A stretch of DNA of 64,000 nucleotides, from positions 4,398,849 to 4,462,848 of the forward strand of contig CM024176.1 in assembly GCA_013433145.1 (NCBI GenBank). The letters are read 5' to 3'. The notes below the pieces were generated by a model that worked only from the letters and a program-made list of their open reading frames with translations, was not told the origin of the DNA and did not search any database. The stretch is from Ascaris suum. Taxonomy: Eukaryota > Nematoda > Chromadorea > Rhabditida > Ascarididae. Of this stretch, positions 1 to 12,211 are shown piece after piece (within the stretch, counting starts at the first letter, position 1; the number at the start of each line of letters is the position of its first letter). Both the position numbers and the translations under genes were made by a program.

Positions 1-1087
1 TATATGCATGAGCGAGCTGTTGTCGATATGCTTATTGGTAGAAACTTAGAAAAAAAACACTTTGCTAAAACACCGAAACGATATTGGAGAAAGAAAGCAA
101 AGGATAGGACCAGGTTGATAGCACATGATGCTGATCACTGATCACACTGATGTCATTGCGCGATGTGAACGTCCTAACAAACTATATATTCCTAGCGGCA
201 TTCGATCGACATGTCGCTTTTGTGATAACATATCGCTTTATTGATATAAAGGTTGGTGAAGATGAAGCATTAATGATTCTCATCAGCCGATTTATAGACT
301 TCCGATTCATCCGTGAATTTCTTTAGACCAATCTATGAAGAATGTTTGCATCCAATAGCCTCGTTCATTCGATGTAATATACGCTATAAGTTTGCAGTTT
401 CTTATGTTTAGAATTTCAATATCGTTCCTTCTCATGTTGTTCTCGCTTGTTTCGGAGAATGTTTGCCGTGGAAGTGTTGATTTATCTGTGGCATTTAGTC
501 TTTAGTTCTACCTGTTTGGTTGCCTCTTGTCGCTGCAATATCTCGTGCTGCACAATTCCGGGAGTGATTTTATGCACAAAACGCTTGCTCCATAGTATTA
601 ACTTACCAATTAGAAAATTTGTTCAGTGAAATTTTGGTTGACATGATCAACATTGAAAGGAGGCCACCCGAACTAAACTTTTTTCAAAGTGACGACCTTT
701 CTGATGAGTTGTAAACATTTTTTCCAACAAATTGAAGTTACAAGCAGAGTTTTTGTAAAAGTCCCTCTGACGACTGAGAAACTGAAACTGATTAGAAATG
801 AGCTAGGACTGAGAAAAAAATCATTTCTCGCCTCTTAGTTATGAAAACGAATGGGCGAGCTACGAACAACTTATTATCGAACTCGTATGCAATCTCGTTG
901 AAAATTTTTGCATCCGATTTGCATATGCAAATTTTCACACACTTTTTAAAAAACTCTTGAAAATATAAAATTGTGGAACGATTTATTTGCGCTTTTGCGA
1001 AGCATCTGATGCATTTTATGCAACTTCTACGAACAACTTTCACATTACTCTTATACGAAGACAATTTTTGGGGTGATGCATTTATGC

Positions 1088-1163
1088 GACCGGTCGATTA
1101 ATTTACGAAATGCCTTATTTCGCAATTTCGTTGTTGTTTTTCGTAATATTAATGCAACCGGTC
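1088..1163. repeat. Imperfect inverted repeat around ACCGGT
   Basis: GACCGGTCGATTAATTTACGAAA (1088-1110) pairs with 1139-1163, allowing one substitution and two single-base indels, around a spacer of about 28 bases. Both arms end in GACCGGT. It could be a small fold-back or MITE-like remnant. Confidence 0.55.
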
Positions 1164-1240
1164 GGTCTGTTGTTTGGATTGGAAAAGCTAATGAAGCGAC
1201 GATCTTGATGCATTCTTCCACTCGAAATATTGATGAACTA

Positions 1241-1402
1241 AAATAGAATAAGTGTGAAGAAGAAAGTGAAATAGAATAGAATGTGACAGAGCAGAACAAT
1301 ATAGAACAAAGGAGAGCAGCGTAAAAGAATGGAAGAGAACAGAATGGAAATGAAGATGAACTGGAGTGAAACAGAAATTAATGGAACAGACTGAGATGAA
1401 AT
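1241..1402 (+). repeat. Degenerate purine-rich GAATAGAA-like tract
   Basis: About 160 bases are strongly purine-biased on the + strand, with loosely repeating AGAATGGAA/GAACAGAA words. It could form triplex DNA or be a decayed minisatellite. The minus-strand Ser/Phe/Leu ORFs here come from this bias. Confidence 0.55.
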
Positions 1403-3035
1403 TCCTGCGGAATGTATGCAGCCAGTAGTGCATTGACCTCAGTTCACTGCATTCATATTTTACGGTCGAAACAGTCTTGACGGTCTAAACTTGATAGCAC
1501 TATGGAAAAAAGGCACTTTTAGACAAAATGTTGCAGTATCTTCTATCTTTGAGAACCACCTCAGCCGTGTGCCTTGTCGCTAGCAAATATCGCTGGAATT
1601 TCTTAGTCCCTTGCTTCACAAGCTTTCGCATTATGCGAGTGTCGCTTATATGGATATGTGTTCCTGTTTATTCGTCCATATGATTTAAAGAAGGAATCGT
1701 TGAAGCTAGAGTTACTAAATTTGGAGGGTTTAATGAGCACTACAATATAACCTTTCATTTCATTGCTCACATTGTTCAATCAACTTCGACAAGAACTGCA
1801 GATATTAAAAATAGCAATATATGAATATACATTTTGCACCCTTTGGATTCTCATTTTACGTCGATCTAATATCAGAAAACTTATTCTTTTGTATAGGAGT
1901 AGTGAGAGCAGTTGACTCACTTTTAACTTAAACGTTCGCATATTGTTCGCATATTCCTTTTTTTTGCTGACAACTTACGTAATTGTTTCGCAACGTAAGC
2001 CGGATGGAAATGCGCCCATTGTAGCAGTTCTTTTGGCATTCTTCTCTACCAGTTTTAATGTGTATCCTCAAGCGTCTAGTCTACTCGATTTTTTGCACGT
2101 CCTATGCATGGTTTGTCAGTCTCTGTTGAAAATGTTCTGTGATTCTGCCTCGTAGCTTGTAACTGGATGGTGGGTAGTGACTTTGCTGTTGTACTCTTAA
2201 GCGGAAAGCTCTCGAACACACGAACACCCTTCTGGCATCTACTCCATTCTCATTACATAACTAATACAAGCATTCTGCCATTAACTAATTTTTGAGACTG
2301 ATACCACTTCCTAGCACCTAACATATTAAGAAATGAACGCTAAGTAAGAAGCAAAAAAAAAAACCATCATAAAGTTCTCCCTTTGATGAAGTTTACTTGC
2401 ATCACCTCAACACTTTCGATTTCATGTCTTTTGATCGCGTGAAGAGAGTGAGACGGGATGACGGGAGGGGAAAAGGAGAGAGAATTTAATGTCGCCTAAG
2501 AATGTATAAAACATCGGGGAGGAAAGCATATCTCCCCGATCACATCTTTCACCTCATAAGCCTCCTACTTCCTTTTCCGCCCTAAATTAGGCCTGGTTTG
2601 TGCACCAGCTCTTGTCTGCTTACGGATGAGTTGAAGCTGAAATGTACGATATTAGTAAGCAGCAATCGTGAATCCTTCCAATAACGAAATATATTCAGCT
2701 GTGTCGCCTCTTTCTAATACGATAAATGGGAGTGCATCACTTAGTGAATTCTGCTCACCACAGTGATATTTCTTTCCTCTAAAAAAAAAATTCGTTTAAG
2801 CTGCCTTTTTTCAGAGATTCCTTTCAAGGTTGAAAAGTACAGGAAGGAGAATTCTTTGTTGGAAGTGGTGATTAATAGGACGTAATTAAGGGATTTCAAT
2901 TTAAAAAATACCGCAACAAATGGTCAGTGCAATTAGTTGCTGCTGAGGGAACATTAGTTTGAGAAGAACATGAAGTTACCGTTAAGGTGTGACCATTTCT
3001 GAACGCATTCAAATTTAGCGCGATTTATCGTAACG

Positions 3036-3240
3036 ACGTTAAGCGCTCGTTGAGAGCGCGATGCAGCTCGGGGCGGGGCTCGATGGATCAGCACGCCGCA
3101 AACATTCTATGCTTGCAGTGGTGGCGACGATCGCACGCGGCGGCCCTCTCCGGTGCTCGTCGTTGGCTTCCACTCTCCAACATATTTGCCATTTTGTTTC
3201 CACAAGGCTCACTAGTTGGCGTTCATGTGATCACTCCTTC
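3036..3240. promoter_or_regulatory. GC-rich island in AT-rich context
   Basis: A marked jump in GC and CpG (GAGAGCGCG, GGGGCGGGGC, CGCACGCGGCGGCC). Two overlapping + frames are open through it (from ATG 3050 and 3061) with no homology. It could be a promoter island, a short GC-rich exon or an insertion. Confidence 0.3.
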
Positions 3241-6200
3241 CACGCACCTTACCACATCCTCATTTTTCCTCAGGGAAACGATTTCCCCTCTGTTGCGATT
3301 TCTTCAGTCAATTCCCTGCATTAATTACTATTGCCGCAGTTATTATTATAAAGACCTTATCCACTATTTATTATGGTGAGAGTAATGAAATTATTAATAA
3401 TTCCTCTTGCGATCCATTAACTTCGTCATCCATTACAGCCTCTTCTCAAGTTTTGTCGTCCTTATCAACGTTCAAGAATCAGTATCCGCGATACTCGTCC
3501 ACTCAATCGCTCAACGACGCTTTCACTCTCACCAGTTATACTAGCAGCAAAAAACGTATTGGACGATATTTTCATTCAGAAATTCGCATGTCAATTATTT
3601 GCCTCAGTAGTAATTACTAGCAACGACAAACGAAGTTGTTTTCTTAGAGTCTTGGCTATTATTTGCACCTACTGCGAGGTCGGATATGCCTGTTGACCAA
3701 TCAAGAGATTTGACCAAAATATTGGAAAACATCATTGAATTCATCGCTTATCTCTAATGACTTCCAATATTCGCTGTTTGTTGATGAGTGTCCACTGTTG
3801 TGGATTCGATTGAAATCCAGACGCATACTGAAATTAACTCTATCATAAACCGCAGTCACATCCTAGCCAACATATTCATTAAGAATGCTGTATATCTTTA
3901 TGGCTATTATTTATAATAGCGCAATAAAATATATATCGCATTTAAGATGCACAGTATATATACTTCGATAAGCGATGCGATATTATTCCTACTTCAAATT
4001 CATTTAATAATTCTAGTAATTTCGAACAAAATTCCCTTTCATTGATACGTTCACTCTTCCTATAACTCTGTTTCTTCGCAGCACCTTAAAGGTTCTTTGC
4101 CTTCAACGCCTTGGAGGATATTTCTCACTCGTATTGCACAAAACTCTCGTTGCCAAACATGTTCATATTTCCTTAGAGAAGAGCATCACACTGATTGCAT
4201 TTGCAACAATTTCGATATGAAAGTAATGGCTAAATAACAAAAAACATTTTAACTACGAAAATTTTACGTATGTTTTCAATGCGCATTCGCCTACCTTATG
4301 AATGTTTGAAATTACCTGTTATATCTGTCTTTTAAGCAAGCTTTTTTGTATGTGTTCATCCTCTACTGAATTCCCCAAATTGATTCTTTCAAATTCTGCA
4401 CAAATTCATCCGAGGAAAAAAATGTATGGCAGCAGAAATTGAATTTCAAGAGTTCTGTAGTAAATATTCCTTATGTGTTTTTGACCAGAGATACTGTTCA
4501 TTATACAGTTTTCTAGTTTATTGTCTTCTCTGAATCATAATTCAAATCTGTGGTTAAATAAGTCGTATTCGGACTTATTTAACCATATCTTTGAATTTTT
4601 TTTCCTTTGCTTCATTCACTACATTCAGTTTATCTTTTCGCTTGCAGTTTTATTCTTCAAAGTCACGCGAAAGGCACGACGATATGCGCTTATGCATTTA
4701 TTGACCGTATACTACGTTAGGAAAATTTAATATTGCAGATGAGTGCCTAATAACGTCATCTATTAGTGTATGTAACTTTTTTCAGTCTTAGTGATTAAAA
4801 AAAAAACTTAAGCATCATTTGCACTCGAATTAAATTATCCGTCGTATATTTGAATTTTCCCTTCGCCATATTTTTTATTGCAACAAAAATATCCTCACAT
4901 TTTGGAGATTCAACAAACATTCGAATCCAAACGCATCAATAACATTCTCACTACTAATTCTCTCTGTTATATTTTGAAGGTCGTTTGCATAAAATGCTAG
5001 CAAATATCGTATTGCCTAAATTTACTTTCATATAATGAAGCACAGTACATTTTCTACTTTAATTGCATAATTAGTTACAAACAAACTTCATAGAGTTGTT
5101 GTTTTTGATTTATGTATTGCATTAGAATTTAAACTCAACTATGTTATGATATGCCAATACTGTATTTTAGCCCGTTAACTTTCCTCTGTTTCCTTAATTA
5201 CATACATAAGTCATATCGGTTTTGGCAAGATTCGATAGCGGCCGAACTGTTATCATAATTCCATCCCAATATAGCGAATGTCTTAGCGTTTTCTTTAATT
5301 CAACGCTAATCGAATTTATTGAATAGATTTTTCTGATTCATGAGATTATTTCTTTTTGATTTACCGAATTTTTCGTGCGCGTAATATGAACGCTTTTGTT
5401 CGCCTGTTATGGGAATAACATCCCATCACTAAATATTTACAATGCTTCATATGCATAGAGATTAATTGCTAAAATTATAGCTGCGTTGGCGTCATTTTAT
5501 CGCTCCTTTGCGATATTTTTTTCACAAGTGTGCTGACATATTGTTCAGAGGTAACATCGCTATGGTACTAATTAATTTTTTTCTTTCGGACCCATAATCT
5601 AATTTTTCTATCAGGGAACGTGCTGTAAAGCCCCATAATACTTGAGGTGATGTTTTCTCGTTTGTCTTTTTACAGCTACTATGAAACCGCAAATGTGACA
5701 AAATACGGCTGTGAATTAATCGTTGTTTATTGGTGATAATATGAAATGTTTACGAATTTACGCGTGTCACCTGAAAATCTACCCTATAATTCCGCACACA
5801 GCCTTTACGGTCACCGAAGAAAAGCAGAGACTCGTTTTATAACGAAGTCCGTATACGTTCTTTATATTCATTGCTGCAGAGCTACATATTCGCGAATACC
5901 GCTTTCTGTCGTTTTTTGTATAACGCGTAAATCGTACAATCAATTTCATGTGTTTCACACATTCTCAGAAACCTATGCTTGCTGTAAAGTGTTGGCACGA
6001 GTCCATGCAAGAGCATAAGAGCTGGTAGATATTTGCAGCGAAAACGGTTCGTACAGGCTTCCACTTCCTGGTGTAGCAAATACTGGTACAATGCTTTTCC
6101 TACCAGTCACAATAAACTGTGTACTGGTATAATGAAAAAGATGTCACCATTTATAAATTTTGCTCTTTTCCTCACATCATCGCTTCCATCACGGAAAATT

Positions 6201-9200
6201 TGCCGTCTCCAAAAAGTTATCACTAAATTGGTGCAACTATCGATGATATCAAACTAGCCCATGCGATACGCAAATGATCACGAACATTCCACTGTTCCGT
6301 TAGATCGTAAGAAATGATGTGCTGCATTATCTCACTTTTTTGCAGTTTTGGACCCGTCACCAACAGCTGTTGAATTGTAAGGTTTCGATATAGTCGTACC
6401 ATTGTTCAGACATAACTTTGCTTGCTTCGTGCCTAATTCACATGCAAAATGCACATACCGCTCTTGCGCATCCGACTTCCGTAGAAATCAGAGAAAGTAA
6501 GTGAACTCTGAAGACACGCCGAATGACAAACTTTCTGTGAGATACCTTGGTTTCTTTAGTTGTTAACACTATCGGTTATACTGTATCAATTTTCTTTCCT
6601 AGTTAAACTTTTTAGTTGTTATGCAAGATGGTCGTATGATTCTTTGAGAATAATTTGTGCAATGTTTAAAAATTGAGATTTGAAACGCTATAGAAAGGAA
6701 GTTTTATTAAGGCTAGATTATTCTAATACGTCTCATCGCAACTCTCTAATTATGGAAATGAAATTCGATCAAATAGAAGGATGGAGAGAAAATCAACGCA
6801 GCTAAATTGGTCATCAATTAATGCGGCGAGTGTTACATTGAAATCGCCGAGCTTGGAATTGCCACCTGTTATTATATTCTCTTTCAAAAAATGTCATTGA
6901 TGATTTCAGAAGGTGTGCAGTGAAATCCAATTACAAAACTCGTCACTGATTTCAGGAAGTTTTCATTTAGAGATCCATATATAATCGTGCGAGAGAATGT
7001 AATTTTTATGGATTTTTTCAGCAATTAAGGTACACAGTTGATAAGAAGCATTCAACGATTAAATTTTTTTTTCCGCTTTCTTCATGTGTTAAGCTGTCAG
7101 TGTACTGCTTTTACCCATCTGAAATCATTTTAGACGATTGAAGGTTTCAACGATATATGATTTTCGATAGAGGTTCTATAATTTAAATCGACGTTGCCGG
7201 GAAGGATCACAACTGGTGCCGAGGACGGGGAGGGGGAGGAGTTGTGGTCATGGTTTTACGGTCCATTTTTAAGTGGGCATTTGAAAATTTCTGAAAAGGA
7301 AGCGGAATCACAGTGTTAGCATAATGGCTATCACCAAATATGACGTGAACATGAGAAGCTCATTCATTAGACAACGTTTTACTGCTTCAGCTCAAGTATT
7401 CGTGGAAAGTTGGCTCACAAAGAATAGAAAGAAATAAATATATCAATGGCGTTCAAGTTTAATGCAATTCTAGTCAACGAATGAACTTCGCAATCAAGCC
7501 GTTCATGATTTATATGTTTTGAGAGGAAAGCGTTTCGCATTTTTCGAGAAGATTCCACTTTTATAACGCAAAAATGAGTCCTATTGCAATGCAAAAATAG
7601 AGGCGTCGATACGCTTTGAAATTAGCGAAAAGAAAATGAAACGAACGAAAATTTAATGTGTGGAAGAAATTATAGAAAAAAAAAAGTGAGAAAAGTGATT
7701 AACGCTAGTGATAGATGCTGAAAAAAAAAATTCTCTTGCTGCTTGTTTATATTTTTGTTTGTGTTGTTGGTTATTTTCGCCCCCCAAAAAAAAGAGTTGA
7801 TGAAAAAGCCAACCAAAGCAGCTAAGTTAAAAGAATTAGAGGTAAGCATGCATTGCACTATCTCTATTGAATTTGCACGTGAACATCACGTGCTCACACT
7901 ATAGAGCCACGTCTACGTAAACAAGTCGACAAGTTTCATCACTTCTAATGCGTTATGCTAAGAATTTACTCTCGAAAAAAATGAATATTTTGACCTTTAA
8001 TGGGAGAAATTAATCGTCTACTTTCTTTGTTATTGCGTTTTATGTTAATGTTCAGATCCCCATAATGTAGTAACATCAATATGTTTGAATAATTTCCAAT
8101 AAAGAATAAAATAGGCGAACATTTCATTTGTGAGACATTTTGAATCGCAATCAAACATTTGTAGAAACAACGAATGTGTTAATTTCCTTAGTCTCAGTGA
8201 CGTGATTTTGTTTATTCGACCTCTATCGGGTTTGACGTCAACGAGATGAAGCATCTCAGCAAACTTGTGAGCTATTCGTCACAAGTACGGGACTCGCGAG
8301 AGCTTTTTGGGAGCGCTCACAGTCATGGTCCCCACGACGATTGGCCACCGTCAAGGCCGAAGAATTTCGCGGAGATAGCAGTTTGTGGATAATGGTCGAA
8401 AATTTGGATTCTACAACCGGAACTGAGAACATGAAAACATTCAACCATTTCATACAGTCCAGCTCATATAGTCGAATAGCTGAATAACGATAATTGAGCG
8501 GTCGAGCACTAAACACTATCAAGTGTAATGCCGTTATGATTTATGAGTGATAAATAAGCAAGCTTTTGAAATAGATTAATTTGTTTTGTAATGTTATTTG
8601 TAATGTTGGGTTGATATTTTAAGGAGAAATTCCGACCACCGGATGAAACTTAAGAAACGGATTTGACTTATTGCATGAGCATTGCGTTTAAGCGAATATT
8701 ACTTGGGCTTATTGTATGAAACACTTTACTTCACAGAATTCACTACGTATAAGTACATGTTTACTGTAATTGAGCACTTTAATACACGAATTTTGAAATT
8801 GCCTAACTCGGAACATTCACTAGATGCAGCACTTTCTTCCTCAACCTGAGACGCGGCGGTAATTTCGTTTTATGGACGATAAAAATCTGCAGAAGTGATG
8901 AATTGTTGCAAGACGATGTCAGCATCGATGTCTTTATTGAGGTGTTTCTATTCACGAAAACGGTCGAAACTGCTAAAGAAATAAATATTTGTTAGCAACG
9001 GATTCATAGGGTAAGGCGTTTTCGTGTAATATAATAAAATCATGCGGAATGTGAATGACGCAATATTGGATAAGAGCTCTATGAAAAATATGCCAAACAT
9101 ATAATTCCTGTTTTTCCTTCATGTTCCAATATTTGTGCTTTGTAGTGCAATTGTCTCTTAGAATTTCCAACTATTCTCATTAATTTTTCAAACGTAAACA

Positions 9201-11211
9201 CGATCCCACCATTCGATGGTGGCGACAACTCTGAGAAACATTCGTCCTTTAGAGTATTTTCTCCTTTTTGAATATATTTATTTCAGTTGTTCGTTATTTA
9301 ATTTTTTTTCAAGCTTCTAAAGATTTTCATCATATTCGTTGTCATTGTCAACGATATTCATCAAGCGTTGCTGTCTTCTCGATAACCTATTAGTTTTTCT
9401 TTTAGCATTTACACTATTGCAAATAAGACTAAATCAATGATTTTCAAAACTATTTTTGCATAGTTGGTTATTATCGTGGTAATCTCGGCAGTTAAATTTA
9501 AATCCGCCTGGTAAATTTGAACTTCGAATTTTATTATAATTAACTACCACTGAAACGCTCAATGATATTATTCGATCATCATCACTAGGACAAAGAATTA
9601 CTGTTCTATCAAAAAACCCGATCATCGACGATTTTCAAACACAGCCTACAATATATCTATGCGATTTGTTTTCTTTTGAAAAACACGCGCTGAAGTTGTG
9701 TATATGCGATGAAGCCTACTCATTAAAACGCTCATTCATTGTTGCACTGCTTTGGCATTCCTTCAAGCGAACAATACACCTATAACTTCTCTTTTTTTGC
9801 GCTCATTGTTTGTTTCATTTTTATTTGAAATGGCACTTTAAAAACTCATATTTTCGAGCACATCTGTCTGTGTCTGTGCATCTGCACATAAGCATGTGTT
9901 TGTATGTGTTTGTCTGTTTGATAATTGCGACTCGACATTCGTTCAAATTGAAGTTACGGTCTTGGGTATAATCCGCGTCATAAAATAGCTCTGTATAATA
10001 AACTTTAAGTTGCTGAAAGATTAATGAGCTCAGAACTAAAATAGACTCAAAAATTTCCTTACATCTTATAAGCGATCGAATCACAAAACGGTGATTATAT
10101 TTTTATCAGAGGATCCATGCAATATACACCAGTTTGGTACGAATTTATTGTGCATGTTTTGCTGCTGTTTTCAATTTATGGAACCGGTTGGTTGAGGGGG
10201 CGAAATTAAGAATGCTGATATCTTACCTACTTGTTTTATGCGCCTTTCTACCTTTTCGATTTTCAATTGTTAATTTTAAGGAATTGCAACGGTAGGTATT
10301 TTAAAAGAAAAGAATAAATAGGATTGCTAACGGCAGCTAAGAAATATTGAAATCGCCATTTATGTCTTACAAGTTTGTAGTGCTGGTTGAAACACAATGT
10401 ACGCAGATTTATGAATTGCACACTCCTCAGTGTTTGTTCTTCTTTCTGCAAAAACTTTTTCACGACCAGCTTCAACAGGATACCTTCCTAATCTACAAAT
10501 GTTATCGTAAAATTTGCTGCAACTCCTCGCATCCCAGGATGCAAATATTTAGAAAAACACGCATTAAGTCAAACTGATATATTTTTTGCTATTGAGAGCT
10601 TGTTGCATATACTGTGCAATTGCCATTTTCTGCTGTCTTTTATAAAAACCAAAAAAAAGGGTGAAATTGAGGCGTTGAGCACCAACACCGCTTATGTTCA
10701 GGTACTGCTTAAGGGTGGCTGCCACATCTCACTAATTACGATTTACGCTGAAATATACTCTCTCTGTACTGTCTTCATGAGGCAACAAAAGCTATCGACG
10801 GCACTGCGTTTAGACACTGGACCTAGCACTTAAAACCTTGATATTTCTGCTCTCCTGTTCCCACTTTTTCATGATATTATCTGCTCTCTCTTCTCCGTAT
10901 TCTTTCTGAATATTCCATCTTCCCCTATGTTTTTCTCCTTAACATTTCAACTCTTCCATGTTAACTTCTCTTTCCGCTTTCTATGCTTACGCTCTCCTAC
11001 ACTTGTCATCGCCTACTTGTTTTAGCTTTACCGCATACATTCCTTCTCCGTGACTTGCATCATCCTCTGTTTTGCATTTTTTTTTTGCAAATATCAGTGC
11101 TTTGAGTAAGTGTAGAAATTAGAGTTTTTCAGCACTTGCTTTTGGTATGCGCATTTCTATTGCCCATATTGCAAATATATTTGGTGCTTCCTTATCAGTG
11201 TGCTTTTTTCT
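3241..11211. other. No supported gene
   Basis: AT-rich sequence with ORFs of chance length on both strands. The one structural feature is the hairpin at 4539-4597. GC-richer patches at 7190-7260 and 8270-8400 have no recognisable content. Confidence 0.4.
4539..4597. repeat. Long hairpin, 14-bp perfect core
   Basis: TGGTTAAATAAGTC (4551-4564) pairs perfectly with 4572-4585 around a 7-nt loop. After a 4-nt internal mismatch the stem resumes with AATTCAAA (4539-4546) and TTTGAATT (4590-4597). The total of about 22-24 pairs with a small bulge is within the size of a short pre-miRNA-like stem or a fold-back remnant. Confidence 0.6.
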
Positions 11212-11622
11212 TCAATCGCATCTTTGTTGCAGTGCAATTTTTCTTTTCATTTTTAGTGCCTTGCCTCCTGTGATAGCGAACTGTGAGGGCTCTCTGTGAG
11301 AGCTCGACTTGTTTATTGCCTTCAGAGACCAATCCAGAAGTCGTTTGCTTACTCTAAGAGCAGTTGAAGTCAATGAGCTGTTTCCTTCATTTGCTGCATT
11401 CTGAGCCATTTAGAGCCAACCCGATTTCCCACAGCCGGAGCCATGAATTCTTACAGATTCGATTCCATTTTTCCGGTACCAAACAAGGAAGTTTGCATGA
11501 GAAGTCGATGTACTCTTTTGGTTAGTGAGCGGCGACCAGAAAGCGCCCCCGTGAGCCGCTATAGTTTTCCCATCAGCGAGGTCTGAGTTGCTTTTCTCCC
11601 TGATTTGTGTCGAACGATTATT
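11212..11622 (-). pseudogene. Coding-like stretch with one in-frame stop, unknown
   Basis: The minus strand is open from 11622 to 11212 (137 codons) except for a single TAA at 11410-11412. Local GC is above the background. The reading (...IAAHGGAFWSPLTNQKSTS..., then MAQNAANEGNSSLTSTALR...) is protein-like but not recognised. HGSGCGKSG looks like a P-loop at first sight but lacks a residue of the Walker A spacing. It could be a decayed transposon ORF. The + strand also has a 46-codon ATG frame at 11442, so strand is not certain. Confidence 0.22.
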
Positions 11623-11785
11623 TCATAGCCTTATTCTCTAACTGAGCTCGTTAAATTACTTAGATAAGTAGTCAGTAGTAACATGGAGTTGCAACCAATA
11701 CTGATTATCTCTAGTACGACTGAACCACTGATATCACTAGCACCACAACTGCTAATACCTAGTACTGTTAATGGATGCAGCGTTA

Positions 11786-12211
11786 CTATAAATCGGCAGC
11801 TATTGCTAGCGCTCGCACTTTCAATGTGCCATCGTAGAGACCTCGAGCGTTCCCCGTCTCCAGTTTCTTATCGAACTCTCGGCTGAACTGGGGCCATATT
11901 CTCGGCATATTGCCAATAGGGGCTCCCACTTCTTCGGTCGAACGACCCACGTTAAGAATACTCGATAACTTCTTGGCCTAACCACCGAATCGTTGGTCCC
12001 CAATGTCACCGAAAACTACCAATGACTTTCTGTTTAAATCTTCGGATTGGATATCCATAATAATGTCGGAACCAGTATGAATGTATGCGACAGCAGTGAT
12101 AACGATATAGATGGGATATGTCATGTGTCGCTGAGTGTAAACGCGACTCTGCCATGCATGATTAAATGTGCAGCCCTTTTTCCATTTCTCTGCTCTCCTG
12201 GATTTGAGCAC
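11786..12211 (-). pseudogene. Coding-like stretch with one in-frame stop, unknown
   Basis: In a frame different from the preceding stretch, the minus strand is open for 142 codons except for TAG at 11978-11980. After that stop it reads KKLSSILNVGRSTEEVG and IWPQFSREFDKKLETGNARG. Together with 11212-11622 it suggests one decayed minus-strand element of about 1 kb with stops and a frameshift. No family was recognised. Confidence 0.22.

Larger units (their letters stand above)
1..3035. other. Left-edge noncoding sequence
   Basis: No gene can be supported. It contains an imperfect inverted repeat (1088-1163), a purine-rich tract (1241-1402) and a TATA-like TATAAAA (2505-2511) directly followed by a 9-bp hairpin (ATCGGGGAG 2513-2521 with CTCCCCGAT 2532-2540). 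ORFs here are of chance length. Confidence 0.4.

Noticed and set aside
1188..1433. Ser/Phe/His-rich minus-strand ORF
   Set aside because: Produced by the purine-rich tract on the + strand.
11560..11595. P-loop-like HGSGCGKSG in the minus-strand reading near 11430
   Set aside because: The spacing before GKS is one residue short of Walker A and the frame is interrupted.
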